Shown: positions 30,851 through 39,632, counted from the stretch's first letter. The stretch is 64,000 nucleotides of DNA from Anaerolineaceae bacterium UBA1415 (GCA_002305635.1 DBPR01000011.1:1-64000); one strand, 5' to 3'. Numbers and translations are program-made. Notes: generated from the sequence alone by a model not told the origin.

Positions 30851-31421
30851 GATCTTCTCCCTTCATGAAACCATCTGAAACAATTATTCCAACAAACCTT
30901 ACATCTATATTTTACCCGCACTTATCCTGACAAAACGAAATCAGCCCCGCAAACGCCCTAATGTGATCGGGAATTCTGTCTTTCATAAAGAGGTACTTAC
31001 CTGCCCTTGGGAACCTTCCTCATGGCTTGGCTTTTATGCTTTTATGCTTTTATGCTTAAATTTGCGTACCCCCCATGCTTTTTAAATATCACAAGTCAGT
31101 TTTTTGCAAATTCTATTTTGTGTTTATTTCGGAGATGGTTTATTGCCTTGCTTATGGTCGGATGTGGTCAAGCCCCATCCGTACATTGATTGACAGAATG
31201 TTCGTTTCGTCTGCCTCCTCGCGCGTAAAGCCCCTCCAGGTGCCATCTATTCCAAATCAGAAAATTACCCTCCTCACCTGTTCCATTAAGGTTGGTTTTA
31301 CCCTCTGGGGTACGCAAAAAAGGGGGTAAAAACGCACAAACTCTCTGTGCTTCACAACATTTAATCAGCATGTGTCCAATATTCATCCTTTTCGACCCTA
31401 TGATTCCTGCCAGAAAGGGTG
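30851..31421. other. Intergenic region, 570 bp, with repeats
   Basis: No gene seen. It holds three tandem copies of CTTTTATG (31031-31054) and a diverged GGTCGGATGTGGTC / GCCCCATCCGTACATTG palindrome (31154-31187). It otherwise looks like decayed DNA. A promoter for rpsU lies at the right end. Confidence 0.5.
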
Positions 31422-31427
31422 TATAAT
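31422..31427 (+). promoter_or_regulatory. -10 box of rpsU
   Basis: TATAAT preceded by TG, 55 bp before the rpsU start. No convincing -35 is seen. Confidence 0.45.
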
Positions 31428-31482
31428 GCTTTTTTGCGCGCAAACGCGCGATGGTTGTTACCTGGAAAGGAGGTGAATAGCA

Positions 31483-31671
31483 ATGACAAGTGTAACTTTG
31501 AGACCAAATGAATCGCAGGATTCCCTGCTCAAACGCTTTCGCAAGAAGGTGGTAAAGAGTGGTGTGCTCTCCAATGTGCGGCGTAAACGCTGGTTCGTTT
31601 CCAAGAGCGAACAACGACGCATGGATGAAAAGAAGGCTGTTCGACGTACTTTCCGGAAGCCCTTCAATTAG
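31483..31671 (+). CDS. rpsU: 30S ribosomal protein S21
   Basis: Small basic ribosomal protein near the anti-Shine-Dalgarno end of 16S rRNA, involved in initiation. The 62 residues show the S21 pattern: SVTLRPNESQDSLLKRFRKKV, then RRKRWFVSKSEQRRMDEKKA. A strong AAGGAGGTGA lies upstream. It is followed by infA after 21 bp, grouping two translation-initiation genes in one unit. Confidence 0.95.
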   Translation: MTSVTLRPNESQDSLLKRFRKKVVKSGVLSNVRRKRWFVSKSEQRRMDEKKAVRRTFRKPFN

Positions 31672-31692
31672 CAGCCAGGTTAGTGAGGTTTT

Positions 31693-31944
31693 ATGGCTAA
31701 AGAAGAAGAGAAAATTACTGTAGACGGTACGATTATCGAAGCGCTGCCCGGAACACAATTCCGCGTCAGGCTTGATAACGGGCATGAGGTTATTGCCTAT
31801 CTGTCCGGTCGAATGCGTCGATATTACATCCGCATTCTGCTGGGAGACGCCGTGCGGGTCGAAATGTCTCCTTATGACCTCGACCGCGGGCGTATTGTTT
31901 ACCGCGCCCGCAGACCACGAACTTCTGACCTGGATATCGATTAA
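31693..31944 (+). CDS. infA: Translation initiation factor IF-1
   Basis: An OB-fold protein that binds the A site of the 30S subunit during initiation. The 83-residue sequence has the typical [13 protein letters not shown] start ([21 protein letters not shown]), then [25 protein letters not shown] and GRIVYR. It is slightly longer than E. coli IF-1 (72 aa), with an acidic N-terminus. It lies downstream of rpsU and ends in a terminator. Confidence 0.96.
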   Translation: MAKEEEKITVDGTIIEALPGTQFRVRLDNGHEVIAYLSGRMRRYYIRILLGDAVRVEMSPYDLDRGRIVYRARRPRTSDLDID

Positions 31945-31956
31945 TTGAACCAGATG

Positions 31957-31986
31957 CCAGCTCCACCCGGAGCTGGTTTTTTTTTA
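31957..31986 (+). terminator. Terminator after infA
   Basis: CCAGCTCC / GGAGCTGG stem followed by nine Ts. Confidence 0.9.
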
Positions 31987-31998
31987 TCCACTTTGGGT

Positions 31999-32004
31999 TA
32001 AAAT
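31999..32004 (+). promoter_or_regulatory. -10 box of a predicted leaderless acetyltransferase mRNA
   Basis: TAAAAT ends 8 nt before the ATG; no Shine-Dalgarno is present. Confidence 0.4.
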
Positions 32005-32012
32005 AGCAATCT

Positions 32013-32978
32013 ATGAGCAACCCATTCCCCAAGCCGCCCGGTTCCATCCGTGGATTCGATCCTGTCAGGGATACCGATGTGGTTGTCGACCTCATCGCGG
32101 ATAGTTTCACCATCCAGAATGACTCGGAAGGCATGCGCATGCTCAACCAAATGCGCGATCATGCCCGCTGCGCCCGTGATGGATCGTGGCAAACGCCAAA
32201 CCGGAGCGATCACCCCGGCTATGTCTGGATCATCGACGGGCAGATTGTCGGGAATATTTCCATCATTTCATTTCTTGAAGGGCTGCGCCACATCGCCCTG
32301 ATCGCCAATGTTGCCGTCAGGCCCGAATTTCGCGGGCTGGGGATCGCCAGCGCCCTCACCCAACAGGCGCTGCGTTATACCAAAGCAACACGAGCCTGGC
32401 AGGTCTGGCTGCAGGTCAATGAGGACAATCAGCCTGCCCAAAAAATGTACGAAAAACTGGGCTTTGACCTCATCCGCAAGGTTAACACCTGGGCCATCGA
32501 TAATGGAATCGCTAACCTGCCCGATTATTTTGAATCCCCAACAGGCGCTCAGATTCTGCCACGTAAATTCTGGGAATGGGGAAAACACAAACAGTGGTTG
32601 CGGGAATGCTATCCGCCGGACACTCGCTGGTACGCGACTGTCAACTTTTCCGCCTTCTCGCCGACTTACCCGGGGTTCCTAAATTGGGATGATCCCAGCC
32701 GGCTGCGCCATTACTCCCTGCGTCAAAATGGGAATCTGACCGGCATCCTCACCTGGCAGCAAGGCCTGCCGCGCACAGACTACCTCTGGCTGGCGCTGCT
32801 GGAAAGCCCGCTCGAAAACGAGCAGGCCTACCTACTGCTGGCTCATTTTTTACAGAACGAGTGGCAGCAGCGTGCAGTCAAAATAGAATATCCCGAAAAC
32901 CGCGCCGAAGAAACTTTTTTGAAGCTGGGCTTCAAACACACCCGCAAATTGAACTGGATGAAATACAGGGATGCTTAG
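32013..32978 (+). CDS. GNAT-family N-acetyltransferase with tandem domains (321 aa)
   Basis: The first GNAT domain (about 10-170) has the acetyl-CoA motif VRPEFRGLGIASALTQQAL and QPAQKMYEKLGFDLIRKVNTW. The C-terminal half (about 200-320) looks like a second, degenerate GNAT fold (ENRAEETFLKLGFKHTRKLNW) lacking a clear CoA loop, as in MshD-like two-domain enzymes. The substrate is unknown. There is no ribosome-binding site; a TAAAAT box 8 nt upstream suggests a leaderless mRNA. Confidence 0.87.
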   Translation: MSNPFPKPPGSIRGFDPVRDTDVVVDLIADSFTIQNDSEGMRMLNQMRDHARCARDGSWQTPNRSDHPGYVWIIDGQIVGNISIISFLEGLRHIALIANVAVRPEFRGLGIASALTQQALRYTKATRAWQVWLQVNEDNQPAQKMYEKLGFDLIRKVNTWAIDNGIANLPDYFESPTGAQILPRKFWEWGKHKQWLRECYPPDTRWYATVNFSAFSPTYPGFLNWDDPSRLRHYSLRQNGNLTGILTWQQGLPRTDYLWLALLESPLENEQAYLLLAHFLQNEWQQRAVKIEYPENRAEETFLKLGFKHTRKLNWMKYRDA

Positions 32979-33008
32979 GTGCTGAGACCTATCGATACTG
33001 TATTAAAA

Positions 33009-33037
33009 CAAACAGCCTGTAAAAACACAGGCTGTTT
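33009..33037. terminator. Bidirectional terminator
   Basis: AAACAGCCTGT / ACAGGCTGTTT stem between the convergent acetyltransferase and the small acidic protein gene. Confidence 0.8.
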
Positions 33038-33057
33038 GTCATAATTACTTACCGGAT

Positions 33058-33246
33058 CTAAAGTTCTTCGTCAACAATGATCTCGGTCAGCTTGAGAAAC
33101 TCCTGCCATTCTTCGGTAAAGAAATGCAAGGTCACGTTGTTCAGTTCCAGATGATAAGTTGTTTCGCCATCCGGTTCTTCAGCCTTCCAGGCCAAATAAT
33201 TTTCAGTTTCTGCAATTGTAGTGGTGATAGGTTCTTGATCTTCCAT
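33058..33246 (-). CDS. Small acidic protein of unknown function (62 aa)
   Basis: The start is placed at 33246 because GGAGG lies 6 nt upstream. The longer frame (to 33300) would put that site inside the coding region. The protein is acidic, with the pattern YLAWKAEEPDGETTYHLELNNVTLHFFTEEWQEFL, which predicts a small beta-sheet followed by a helix. No membrane segment and no recognised family. It lies 83 bp downstream of the AI-2E-family gene. Confidence 0.6.
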   Translation of the reverse strand: MEDQEPITTTIAETENYLAWKAEEPDGETTYHLELNNVTLHFFTEEWQEFLKLTEIIVDEEL

Positions 33247-33329
33247 GGGTTCCTCCATAATTATTGCTTTGATTATCCCACGCCCTTGGTCAGGATGCAA
33301 GACGAATCAGAAATTCCGATCCTTATCAA

Positions 33330-34691
33330 TCAGAAATTCCGATCCTTATCAGGCGGATAAAAACGTGCAAATGTCTTCCTGAACCAGGCCCGAATGCTTT
33401 TAAGTGGCTTTTCGAATCGGGGCGCGATCTTATCCCAAACCTTTCGCAGGCCTTTCAGCAATGCCGGTTCTTCTGGCTTTTGGTAATACTGAATTTCAGC
33501 CCATGGATCCTGATCGAAAAGTTTCCGCGTGCTGTAACGTAAAAGCAATTTGAGCGTAGCAAATGCCGGAGCTGCCAAAATGACACCAAGAATGCCCAGG
33601 ATCTGAGCTCCAACCAAAGCCGAGATCATGATGGCAGCCGGATGCACTTCCAGCGATTGCCCCATGACCTTGGGCATGAGCATCTGATCAAGCATCAGAT
33701 CGATCACCAAAGCCACTCCAAGAATAAGAATGGCATAGACAATTTTAGTCATGCCAAAGGGCGTTGGGTCCTGCAACAAGGCGCCGACAAAAAAACCTAT
33801 CCAACCGATCGCCGCGCCGAGGTAAGGGATAAAACGACCCAGCCCAGCGATAATTGCCAGAATAAAGAAGTAAGGCAGCCCCATAATGCCCAGAAAGATT
33901 GAATAAATGATGATCGCAATCGTAACAACGGTAAACTCACCGCGAATAAAAGCATTGAAGATTTTGGAAATTTCCTGGCCTAAACGCCGAAAATCCTTTT
34001 CGTAGCCCGGAATGCTAAAGTTGAAGATCTTGCGCTTTGCGCCTTCTGATTCAGAGATAAGGAAAAAAGAGACCATGAAGGTGATTCCAATGTTGAACAA
34101 AAAACCACCAACCTTGCCGACGACCGTGGTGGCAACATTGCCAGCCTGGCTGGCGATGGGCTGCAAAGAACTTGAGATCAATTCACCAAGCGATTCAAAA
34201 TCCAGATTTGGGGTTGTAAACTGGAACGGCCCCAGCACGATCTTCTGCTGAGACCACTTTTCGAGGAAAGCAGTGATATTGTCTACATTGTTGATGATCG
34301 TTTGAAATAGCGATTGAACCTGATTTGCCAACTGAGCACCGCCAGCAACGATCCCCCAAATTATCAAACTGGCGAAAAACAGGTAAACGATCACAACTGA
34401 TAATCGCCAATTGATACGCGCCTTTTTATGAAGAAAGTTACAGATCGGATGCAATAAGAACGCTATCAGGAAGGCTGTGAGTAAAAGGATAAAGTATTGT
34501 TTGAATCCGATAACCAAAGCCAGCGCACCCACTACAAGCAGAAGACCAACGATCAGCTTTGTGGCCCATCCCCAGGGTGGCGAATCGTTTTTTCGCCGCT
34601 TGCTTTTCTGCCCAACTTTTTCTTCATTCAGGGCTGGGTTCGACTCGTTGTTTAAATGAGTTTGATTGCTTTCCACTTTACTGTTTTCCAT
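33330..34691 (-). CDS. AI-2E family transporter (453 aa)
   Basis: A multi-span membrane protein (about eight helices, residues 45-380) of the AI-2E/YdiK/PerM exporter family. Family segments are GRFIPYLGAAIGWIGFFVGALLQ and IDLMLDQMLMPKVMGQSLEVHP. Members have been linked to autoinducer-2 export or sodium/proton exchange; the substrate here is unknown. It has a Lys/Arg-rich N-terminal tail (about 1-45) and a basic C-terminal tail (about 385-453). No Shine-Dalgarno; TAAAAT ends 6 nt before the ATG, which predicts a leaderless mRNA. Confidence 0.9.
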   Translation of the reverse strand: MENSKVESNQTHLNNESNPALNEEKVGQKSKRRKNDSPPWGWATKLIVGLLLVVGALALVIGFKQYFILLLTAFLIAFLLHPICNFLHKKARINWRLSVVIVYLFFASLIIWGIVAGGAQLANQVQSLFQTIINNVDNITAFLEKWSQQKIVLGPFQFTTPNLDFESLGELISSSLQPIASQAGNVATTVVGKVGGFLFNIGITFMVSFFLISESEGAKRKIFNFSIPGYEKDFRRLGQEISKIFNAFIRGEFTVVTIAIIIYSIFLGIMGLPYFFILAIIAGLGRFIPYLGAAIGWIGFFVGALLQDPTPFGMTKIVYAILILGVALVIDLMLDQMLMPKVMGQSLEVHPAAIMISALVGAQILGILGVILAAPAFATLKLLLRYSTRKLFDQDPWAEIQYYQKPEEPALLKGLRKVWDKIAPRFEKPLKSIRAWFRKTFARFYPPDKDRNF

Positions 34692-34697
34692 AAGCTT

Positions 34698-34703
34698 ATT
34701 TTA
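34698..34703 (-). promoter_or_regulatory. -10 box of a predicted leaderless AI-2E-family mRNA
   Basis: TAAAAT on the minus strand ends 6 nt before the ATG, with no Shine-Dalgarno between. Confidence 0.45.
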
Positions 34704-34801
34704 ATCGCTTTTTCGGATTCCAAACAATAGCTTGTCAATATCCGGCAGTGGTTCATCGATAATAGCAAAAATGCTGCAAATTAGCCTTGGAAAACAAGAA
34801 A

Positions 34802-35458
34802 TCATCCAATACCCAACGCGATCAGAAGGATCCAAAAGATCATGGCGAAGAAGATCAACCACTCAGAAATGGCGAATTTCCAAACCCGGGGCCTTTCCAG
34901 ATCAGGGGCAGAGAGAACATCATGCCCGACATCTCTGACAGTCCACATCAGACCAAGGAAGATGCCAAAAGCCAGTATTGGGAACAGCCCGGCCAAACCC
35001 AGATAACGCGACGCGAGAAAAACTTCGCCCTTTTGTAAAAAGAAGGCCAGCGAAAAGGCAATTACCATCAGAAACCCGGCCCTAAAAAAGGTGATCGCTG
35101 CCGCGATATGCCTCTTCATGTTATCCATGGGGAAACCACCCACCATTGAAAGAGAAAACTCTGTGATCACGCCCAACACCATGCCCGCTTTTGCCCAGAA
35201 TCCAGGAAGCTGAAGGCCGAGAGATAAGCTAAAGATCACAATGCAGACCCCACAGACCATCATTCCTAGATTAAATACCCATGCCCAGCGAGAAACCCCA
35301 CGCTCCCCCAGTTCGGAAATATAGTGATTGAGAAAGGAATATTTTTCCCCTTTGCTGCCGCGATAGACAAAGCCAGGGATCAGCACACCCAGCAAGCCAA
35401 AAACGACTCCGATCACCCCTATGGTCTTAAGTAGAACTGGATTTTGAAGCATACTCAT
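34802..35458 (-). CDS. DUF998 membrane protein (218 aa)
   Basis: A membrane protein with six or so helices, matching the DUF998 pattern: SFLNHYISELGERGVSRWAWVFNLGMM near the first loop and GGFPMDNMKRHIAAAITFFRAGF in the middle. GAGG lies 7 nt before the ATG. Function unknown. It stands alone between the AI-2E-family gene and the damaged pair at 35709-36193. Confidence 0.8.
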   Translation of the reverse strand: MSMLQNPVLLKTIGVIGVVFGLLGVLIPGFVYRGSKGEKYSFLNHYISELGERGVSRWAWVFNLGMMVCGVCIVIFSLSLGLQLPGFWAKAGMVLGVITEFSLSMVGGFPMDNMKRHIAAAITFFRAGFLMVIAFSLAFFLQKGEVFLASRYLGLAGLFPILAFGIFLGLMWTVRDVGHDVLSAPDLERPRVWKFAISEWLIFFAMIFWILLIALGIG

Positions 35459-35708
35459 TTCCTAACCTCGGCGCTTAGTGAATTTATTGTAACTGAAGAT
35501 TGCTGAAATCTTTTAGTACAGGATGGAACCAAAGAAAAATTCCATTCGGACACCGCTCGGTCATAATACCAATTGATCGATCTGGTTCCATTGTTTCAAT
35601 CTTGTTCACATCACAGACCGTCATACGCTAACGGTCACGCTACCAGCCCGCCTTCACATCTTTCATCATATTTGCTGGCCTGGCGTACTGAAACAAAACT
35701 TCTATTCA

Positions 35709-36068
35709 TCATTGAATCACTTTATTGTAAGAAGCACTAAGTTCCAATACAAGTACTGAATCCTTTTCACCTTTCTCATTAATCACAGGAATTTCAAATG
35801 TGTGAACGGTTATCGGGGTTTCTGTAAGGCATCTAATTGCACCTGTTTTAAATTCCTCTAATTGAAGAGCCCTGTTCACCTGAAAACCTGTGATACGTCC
35901 ATCGTTTTCTATGTCTATGACCATTGTGCCGCCACTTGCATTATCAAAAACGACCAGATGACAAACAATATCGTCTGGTCTGATCCTGGCACTTTTTCGA
36001 TCGAAGAAATGATTCTCTTTTGTGATTTGAAAGGATTTGACTTTATTGGAATTATTTTCGTTAACCAT
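35709..36068 (-). CDS. Possible AlbA_2/Schlafen-like domain protein (119 aa)
   Basis: The segment NASGGTMVIDIENDGRITGFQ resembles the AlbA_2 (divergent AAA-4 / Schlafen) core, usually GGTLLIGVEDDG. The rest fits a short beta-alpha domain, but typical members are far longer, so it is either a minimal version or an N-terminal remnant. AGGAGG lies upstream inside the preceding small frame, which overlaps its start by 8 nt. The family call is tentative. It is AT-rich and isolated among housekeeping genes. Confidence 0.45.
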   Translation of the reverse strand: MVNENNSNKVKSFQITKENHFFDRKSARIRPDDIVCHLVVFDNASGGTMVIDIENDGRITGFQVNRALQLEEFKTGAIRCLTETPITVHTFEIPVINEKGEKDSVLVLELSASYNKVIQ

Positions 36069-36193
36069 CTGAACTGTTTACCTCCTTTTCTAAATTCTGA
36101 ATCACACCATCTATATCGAAAATATGATCAATTTCTTCATGTATCTTTAGCTTTGATTACCTTTTGCTTCAGCTCCTGAAAACTTGCGTTCAT
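36061..36193 (-). pseudogene. Frameshifted 43-codon helical protein upstream of the AlbA_2-like gene
   Basis: An ATG at 36193 opens MNASFQELKQKVIKAKDT, then hits TGA. One base out of frame, the reading continues as HEEIDHIFDIDGVIQNLEKEV and stops at 36061, overlapping the next start. The span is 133 nt (3 x 44 + 1), so deleting one base restores a helical protein of about 43 residues. Function unknown. It could be a disrupted partner of the downstream gene, a programmed frameshift, or coincidence. Confidence 0.35.
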
Positions 36194-36240
36194 TTTATCT
36201 TCACCATGGAAAATCAATGTATAATCTTGATCGAAAACCC

Positions 36241-36267
36241 TTGCCTTGATGAAAATTGTGTTACAAT
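36241..36267 (+). promoter_or_regulatory. Probable promoter of rplJ-rplL
   Basis: TTGCCT (36241-36246), a 15-bp spacer and TACAAT (36262-36267), about 25 bp before the L10 leader. The spacer is shorter than ideal. Confidence 0.45.
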
Positions 36268-36289
36268 AGGCAGGCTAAAATAAAATAAG

Positions 36290-36425
36290 TCTCTAACCGG
36301 ACGCTCTACTAAAGAAAGCTGGTGCCCCTGGGCTTAATATCCCGCCGAGGTGGAGAATCAAAGAAATGAAGAATTCCTTGGTCTCTTCTCGTTGGGTTAA
36401 CGGGAAGAGATTTTTTAATACTAAG
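36290..36425 (+). promoter_or_regulatory. Ribosomal protein L10 leader
   Basis: Matches the L10-leader layout: a stem with CTGGTGCCCCTGGGCTTAATATCCCGCCGAGG, then a long AGAGAC/AAGAGA hairpin (TTGGTCTCTTCTCG / CGGGAAGAGATTTTTT) ending in six Ts before the rplJ ribosome-binding site. In other bacteria L10-L12 complex binds this leader and represses its own operon. The T-rich hairpin suggests attenuation. Confidence 0.8.
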
Positions 36426-36442
36426 GAAGGAGGAAGTGTACA

Positions 36443-36973
36443 TTGGCATTTTCGAAACAACAAAAAGAAGTTATTGTCGATCAGTATCGTGAATGGATTG
36501 ATAAAAGCAAGGCTATTTACTATCTGACCTACAAAAAAATGACCATGCCCGCTATCAATGACGCGCGCGCCAAACTGCGTGAATCTGAGAGCCAGATGCA
36601 TGTGGTCAAAAACCGTCTCTTCACCCGTGTTCTGGAAGAAAAAGGCTATTCTTTTGACCCCAAAACCTGGGAAGGAAACAATGTTGTCGTCTTTGCGTTC
36701 GAGGACGCTCCCGCAGCTGCGAAAGCGCTGACCGAGATCACCAAGGGTAACGAAGTTTTCGCTGTCGTTGGTGGTTATCTGGACAAGGCGTTGTTGGATG
36801 CAAGACAAGTCAAGGCGCTGGCAGATCTGCCGACCTTACCGGTTATGCGCGCATTGCTGTTGGGGACCATTTTGGCTCCCGCCAGCCAGTTGGTTCGTAC
36901 TTTGGCAGAGCCCGCCCGTGGGTTGGCTGCTGTCATTAAAGCAAACTCAGAAAAGCAGACGAATGCTGCTTAA
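36443..36973 (+). CDS. rplJ: 50S ribosomal protein L10
   Basis: Base of the ribosomal stalk, holding the L7/L12 dimers. The 176-residue protein shows the L10 pattern: MAFSKQQKEVIVDQYREW, then VVKNRLFTRVLEEKG and AVVGGYLDKALLDARQVKALADLP, and an Ala-rich C-terminal L12-binding helix. Translation starts at TTG (36443), with AAGGAGGAAG upstream. It is followed by rplL, but rplK and rplA are not upstream and rpoB is not downstream, so the usual cluster is split. Confidence 0.96.
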   Translation: MAFSKQQKEVIVDQYREWIDKSKAIYYLTYKKMTMPAINDARAKLRESESQMHVVKNRLFTRVLEEKGYSFDPKTWEGNNVVVFAFEDAPAAAKALTEITKGNEVFAVVGGYLDKALLDARQVKALADLPTLPVMRALLLGTILAPASQLVRTLAEPARGLAAVIKANSEKQTNAA

Positions 36974-37032
36974 TAGGCTCGTTTCGAAACGAGAAAGATT
37001 ATTAATTTAGAAAGAATAAATAGGAGAAAGAA

Positions 37033-37413
37033 ATGGCTGATTTAGAAAAAATCGTTGAGGAACTGAGCAAACTATCCGTGTTGGAAGCTGCTGACCTCGT
37101 CAAAATGTTGGAAGAAAAATGGGGCGTCTCTGCTGCCGCTCCCGTCGCTGCAGTTGCTGCTGGCCCCGCTGCCGCCGCTGTTGAGGAAGAAGTTGAAGAA
37201 AAGACTGAATTCGATGTCATCATCAAAAATGCTGGTCCCAAGAAGATCGAAGTCATTAAAGTCATTCGCCAACTCACCAGCCTTGGTTTGGTTGACGCCA
37301 AGAATATGGCCGAAACCGCTGACGCCAAAGTCCTCGAAGCTGTTGGTAAAGACGTCGCCAACGACGCAGTCGCCAAGCTCAAGGAAGCCGGCGCCGAAGT
37401 CGTTCTGGCATAG
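37033..37413 (+). CDS. rplL: 50S ribosomal protein L7/L12
   Basis: The multi-copy stalk protein that recruits translation GTPases. It has a helical N-terminal dimerisation domain (about 1-35), an Ala/Glu hinge (about 36-58) and the C-terminal domain [24 protein letters not shown]. The C-terminal domain shows the conserved [14 protein letters not shown] helix but ends with [11 protein letters not shown]. It is 126 aa. AGGAGA lies upstream. A strong terminator follows, ending the rplJ-rplL unit. Confidence 0.97.
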   Translation: MADLEKIVEELSKLSVLEAADLVKMLEEKWGVSAAAPVAAVAAGPAAAAVEEEVEEKTEFDVIIKNAGPKKIEVIKVIRQLTSLGLVDAKNMAETADAKVLEAVGKDVANDAVAKLKEAGAEVVLA

Positions 37414-37427
37414 TCCAATCAAAAAGC

Positions 37428-37457
37428 AAAGCCCCCTCCCGCAGGGGGCTTTTTTTA
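37428..37457 (+). terminator. Terminator of rplJ-rplL
   Basis: AAGCCCCCT / AGGGGGCTT stem followed by Ts, 15 bp after the rplL stop. Confidence 0.9.
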
Positions 37458-37658
37458 ATTAATGTGTATCGATACATTCTTTTATTGGAAGAGTGTGGAA
37501 ATACTACCCAAAGAATGTTTTGTACAGCCTTAGGGCGTGTATGGCATCCCAAGCGTACACTACAGTGGATTGTTATCAAAAAATTTTTTTGGCGCGAATT
37601 GGTAAAAAATAAAGTCTTAAAAATGAGCTATTATTAATTCAATAGTGAAAGGATAATT

Positions 37659-38618
37659 ATGAAACAAAGATCAAAAATAATATCAATTCTGCTGATCGCT
37701 GTTTTCCTTTTCTCAGGCTGCAATATGCTGACCCAATACCTTCCAGCTGACAAAGTTGACACTATCGCAACTGTGCAAACTGGGGTTGAAGAACTAAGAC
37801 CAGAAATTGAACAACAGATCACCCAATTGCCCGCCACGCTCGAGAGCATGGCGACCCAGTACGCCCCGACCATCGAAACCCTGGCGACCAAAGTCCCAGC
37901 AACATTGGAGAGCATCCTGCCAAACAACGAGAGCAGCCTTTATACAGGCGAGATGAAAGTCATCGAAACGGACGATTTTGTGATCAAGCTGCCTGTGGCG
38001 CTTGCTGACAATGCCTATATTATGAATGTTGAGGAAAGCGAAGACTTTGGCTTCGGCACACCCAGCCACCGAACAATTTTGTTTGAAGGCTATGTGATCC
38101 CTGAACATTTTCACACCCCAACCATCTACATCTTTCCAGTTGAGGAATTCAAGGCCAGCAATCCTTTCGTCGAGGAAGAGATCGAGAGGCTGGAGGGATT
38201 TCTTTTAGAACCGAATCGCGATTTGCAGACAGAAGACTCTTTGCCCTTCTTACCGCCCTTCAACGCTGCCCAGATTTTCCATGTTCTGGTTGGAAGGCTT
38301 GAATCTGAACATGGACGTGGGATCCGCTATTTGACGGAATATGCTCAGTATAATGCCCTGATCGTGAATGAGGACATCTTCTACACCTATCAAGGTCTTA
38401 GCGCGGACGGGAAGTATTATGTTGCCGCGGTTCTGCCGACCCATAGTTCGCTATTAGAAGCAAACGGGAACACTTTGCCAGATTTCAATTCCCAGGAAGA
38501 TTACGACAAAATGGTCGCGACCGAAGTAGAGAAAATCCTGGCTCAAAATGGAGGCTTACTTACTCCTGCCATTGAGGCTCTCGACGCGATGATGTTGTCT
38601 CTGACGATCCTGAAGTAG
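37659..38618 (+). CDS. Lipoprotein of unknown function (319 aa)
   Basis: The signal peptide ends in FSGC (lipid Cys about residue 21). Residues about 35-90 carry short repeats around PATLESMATQYAP and IETLATKVPATLES, likely an extended helical stalk. The C-terminal 220 residues are a soluble domain with many aromatics (FVIKLPVALADNAYIMNVEESEDFGFG) that I do not recognise. A terminator follows. It is monocistronic; its 245-bp upstream region has no other gene. Confidence 0.7.
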   Translation: MKQRSKIISILLIAVFLFSGCNMLTQYLPADKVDTIATVQTGVEELRPEIEQQITQLPATLESMATQYAPTIETLATKVPATLESILPNNESSLYTGEMKVIETDDFVIKLPVALADNAYIMNVEESEDFGFGTPSHRTILFEGYVIPEHFHTPTIYIFPVEEFKASNPFVEEEIERLEGFLLEPNRDLQTEDSLPFLPPFNAAQIFHVLVGRLESEHGRGIRYLTEYAQYNALIVNEDIFYTYQGLSADGKYYVAAVLPTHSSLLEANGNTLPDFNSQEDYDKMVATEVEKILAQNGGLLTPAIEALDAMMLSLTILK

Positions 38619-38640
38619 AGTGTTGGTCTATCGATAATTT

Positions 38641-38677
38641 AAAAAAGCCGGATTCAGAACGATAGTCCGGCTTTTTT
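38641..38677. terminator. Bidirectional terminator
   Basis: AAAAAAGCCGGA / TCCGGCTTTTTT stem between the lipoprotein gene and the convergent hydrolase gene. Confidence 0.85.
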
Positions 38678-38720
38678 GCTTTACCTAATAAGATCTCATT
38701 CCTTGAAAATAAAAAACAGG

Positions 38721-39521
38721 CTAAGCGTGGCTTGACTTGTCGAAAAATTCACGCAAAATCGGGGCGAGCACAGCGGCATCCACCGAATGGGTTTGACCAG
38801 GCAATAATTGGGCTTGGGCGTTTGGGATCGTTTGGGCAAAAGCGCGCATAATGCCGGGTGAGGTTTTGAAGCTTTTGTCGCCCGCGAGCATTAATACCGG
38901 TTGAGAGAGTTTCTTTGCGTCTTTTTTGAGGAAATAGCGGTTTTCGGTTTGGATCAGGGCTTCGTGAGCGATGGTGGCGGCCATGTCGATCAGTATCGGG
39001 CCCTTTTCGCCGGAAAGGACATCATCGATTTTCGTTTCGCTCATGCCGACAAAACGCATGAAACGGGTTGTGACGGCGCGATGATCTCCTTTTTTTACCT
39101 GACGCTTAATTTCCTCTATGAGCAATTTGTTATTAAGGTCGTTTATCCATCCCGAGGAGAGCGGCGGCTCGTAAGCCGCGAGAGCGTTTATCTGGCCGGG
39201 CAGACGGAACGCGGTGAAGAGCGCCAGAGCGCCGCCAGCGGAGTGGCCGTAGAGCATGGCTTTGCCACCATTGGCTTCGATGAGAGCTTGCAGGTCATCA
39301 ATTTCTTTGCGAACAGTATAGGGCGGATTGTCTTCACTGTCGCCTCTGCCGCGCCGATCGTAAGTCAGGACGGTGAAATCTTCGCAGAGCAGGGGGGCAA
39401 GATCGGCGGGAGTGCCAAAGCTGCGCGTGTTGAGTGCGCCGGTGATGATGATCAGGAGCGGGCCCGAACCGCTAAGTTCGTAGGCGATCTTTGTTCCATC
39501 GGAGGAAAGTACCGTTTGCAT
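38721..39521 (-). CDS. Alpha/beta hydrolase (266 aa)
   Basis: A typical alpha/beta-hydrolase: nucleophile elbow LYGHSAGGAL (Ser), oxyanion region ITGALNTRSFGTPADLAPLL, acid region VLMLAGDKSF and catalytic His in GQTHSVDAAVL. The substrate is unknown. The start is placed at the internal ATG (39521), where TACAAT ends 6 nt upstream, so the mRNA is probably leaderless. The 26-residue upstream extension lacks a ribosome-binding site and does not resemble the family. Confidence 0.87.
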   Translation of the reverse strand: MQTVLSSDGTKIAYELSGSGPLLIIITGALNTRSFGTPADLAPLLCEDFTVLTYDRRGRGDSEDNPPYTVRKEIDDLQALIEANGGKAMLYGHSAGGALALFTAFRLPGQINALAAYEPPLSSGWINDLNNKLLIEEIKRQVKKGDHRAVTTRFMRFVGMSETKIDDVLSGEKGPILIDMAATIAHEALIQTENRYFLKKDAKKLSQPVLMLAGDKSFKTSPGIMRAFAQTIPNAQAQLLPGQTHSVDAAVLAPILREFFDKSSHA

Positions 39522-39527
39522 TGCCTG

Positions 39528-39533
39528 ATTGTA
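39528..39533 (-). promoter_or_regulatory. -10 box of a predicted leaderless hydrolase mRNA
   Basis: TACAAT on the minus strand ends 6 nt before the ATG at 39521. Confidence 0.5.
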
Positions 39534-39632
39534 AACGCAGATGGCGATGTTATATTGATTTGTAAAACACTTTTTAGCTTTGCTAGCTTGATCATGCACA
39601 ATAGATTCCTTCCTTGATTAGTGATACTTAAA

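Noticed and set aside
31031..31054. CTTTTATG x3 as an origin or regulator-binding array
   Set aside because: Only three short AT-rich copies, with no DnaA boxes or replication genes around; more likely slippage.
31168..31785. 205-codon minus-strand frame
   Set aside because: Covers rpsU and the start of infA on the other strand; no recognisable features.
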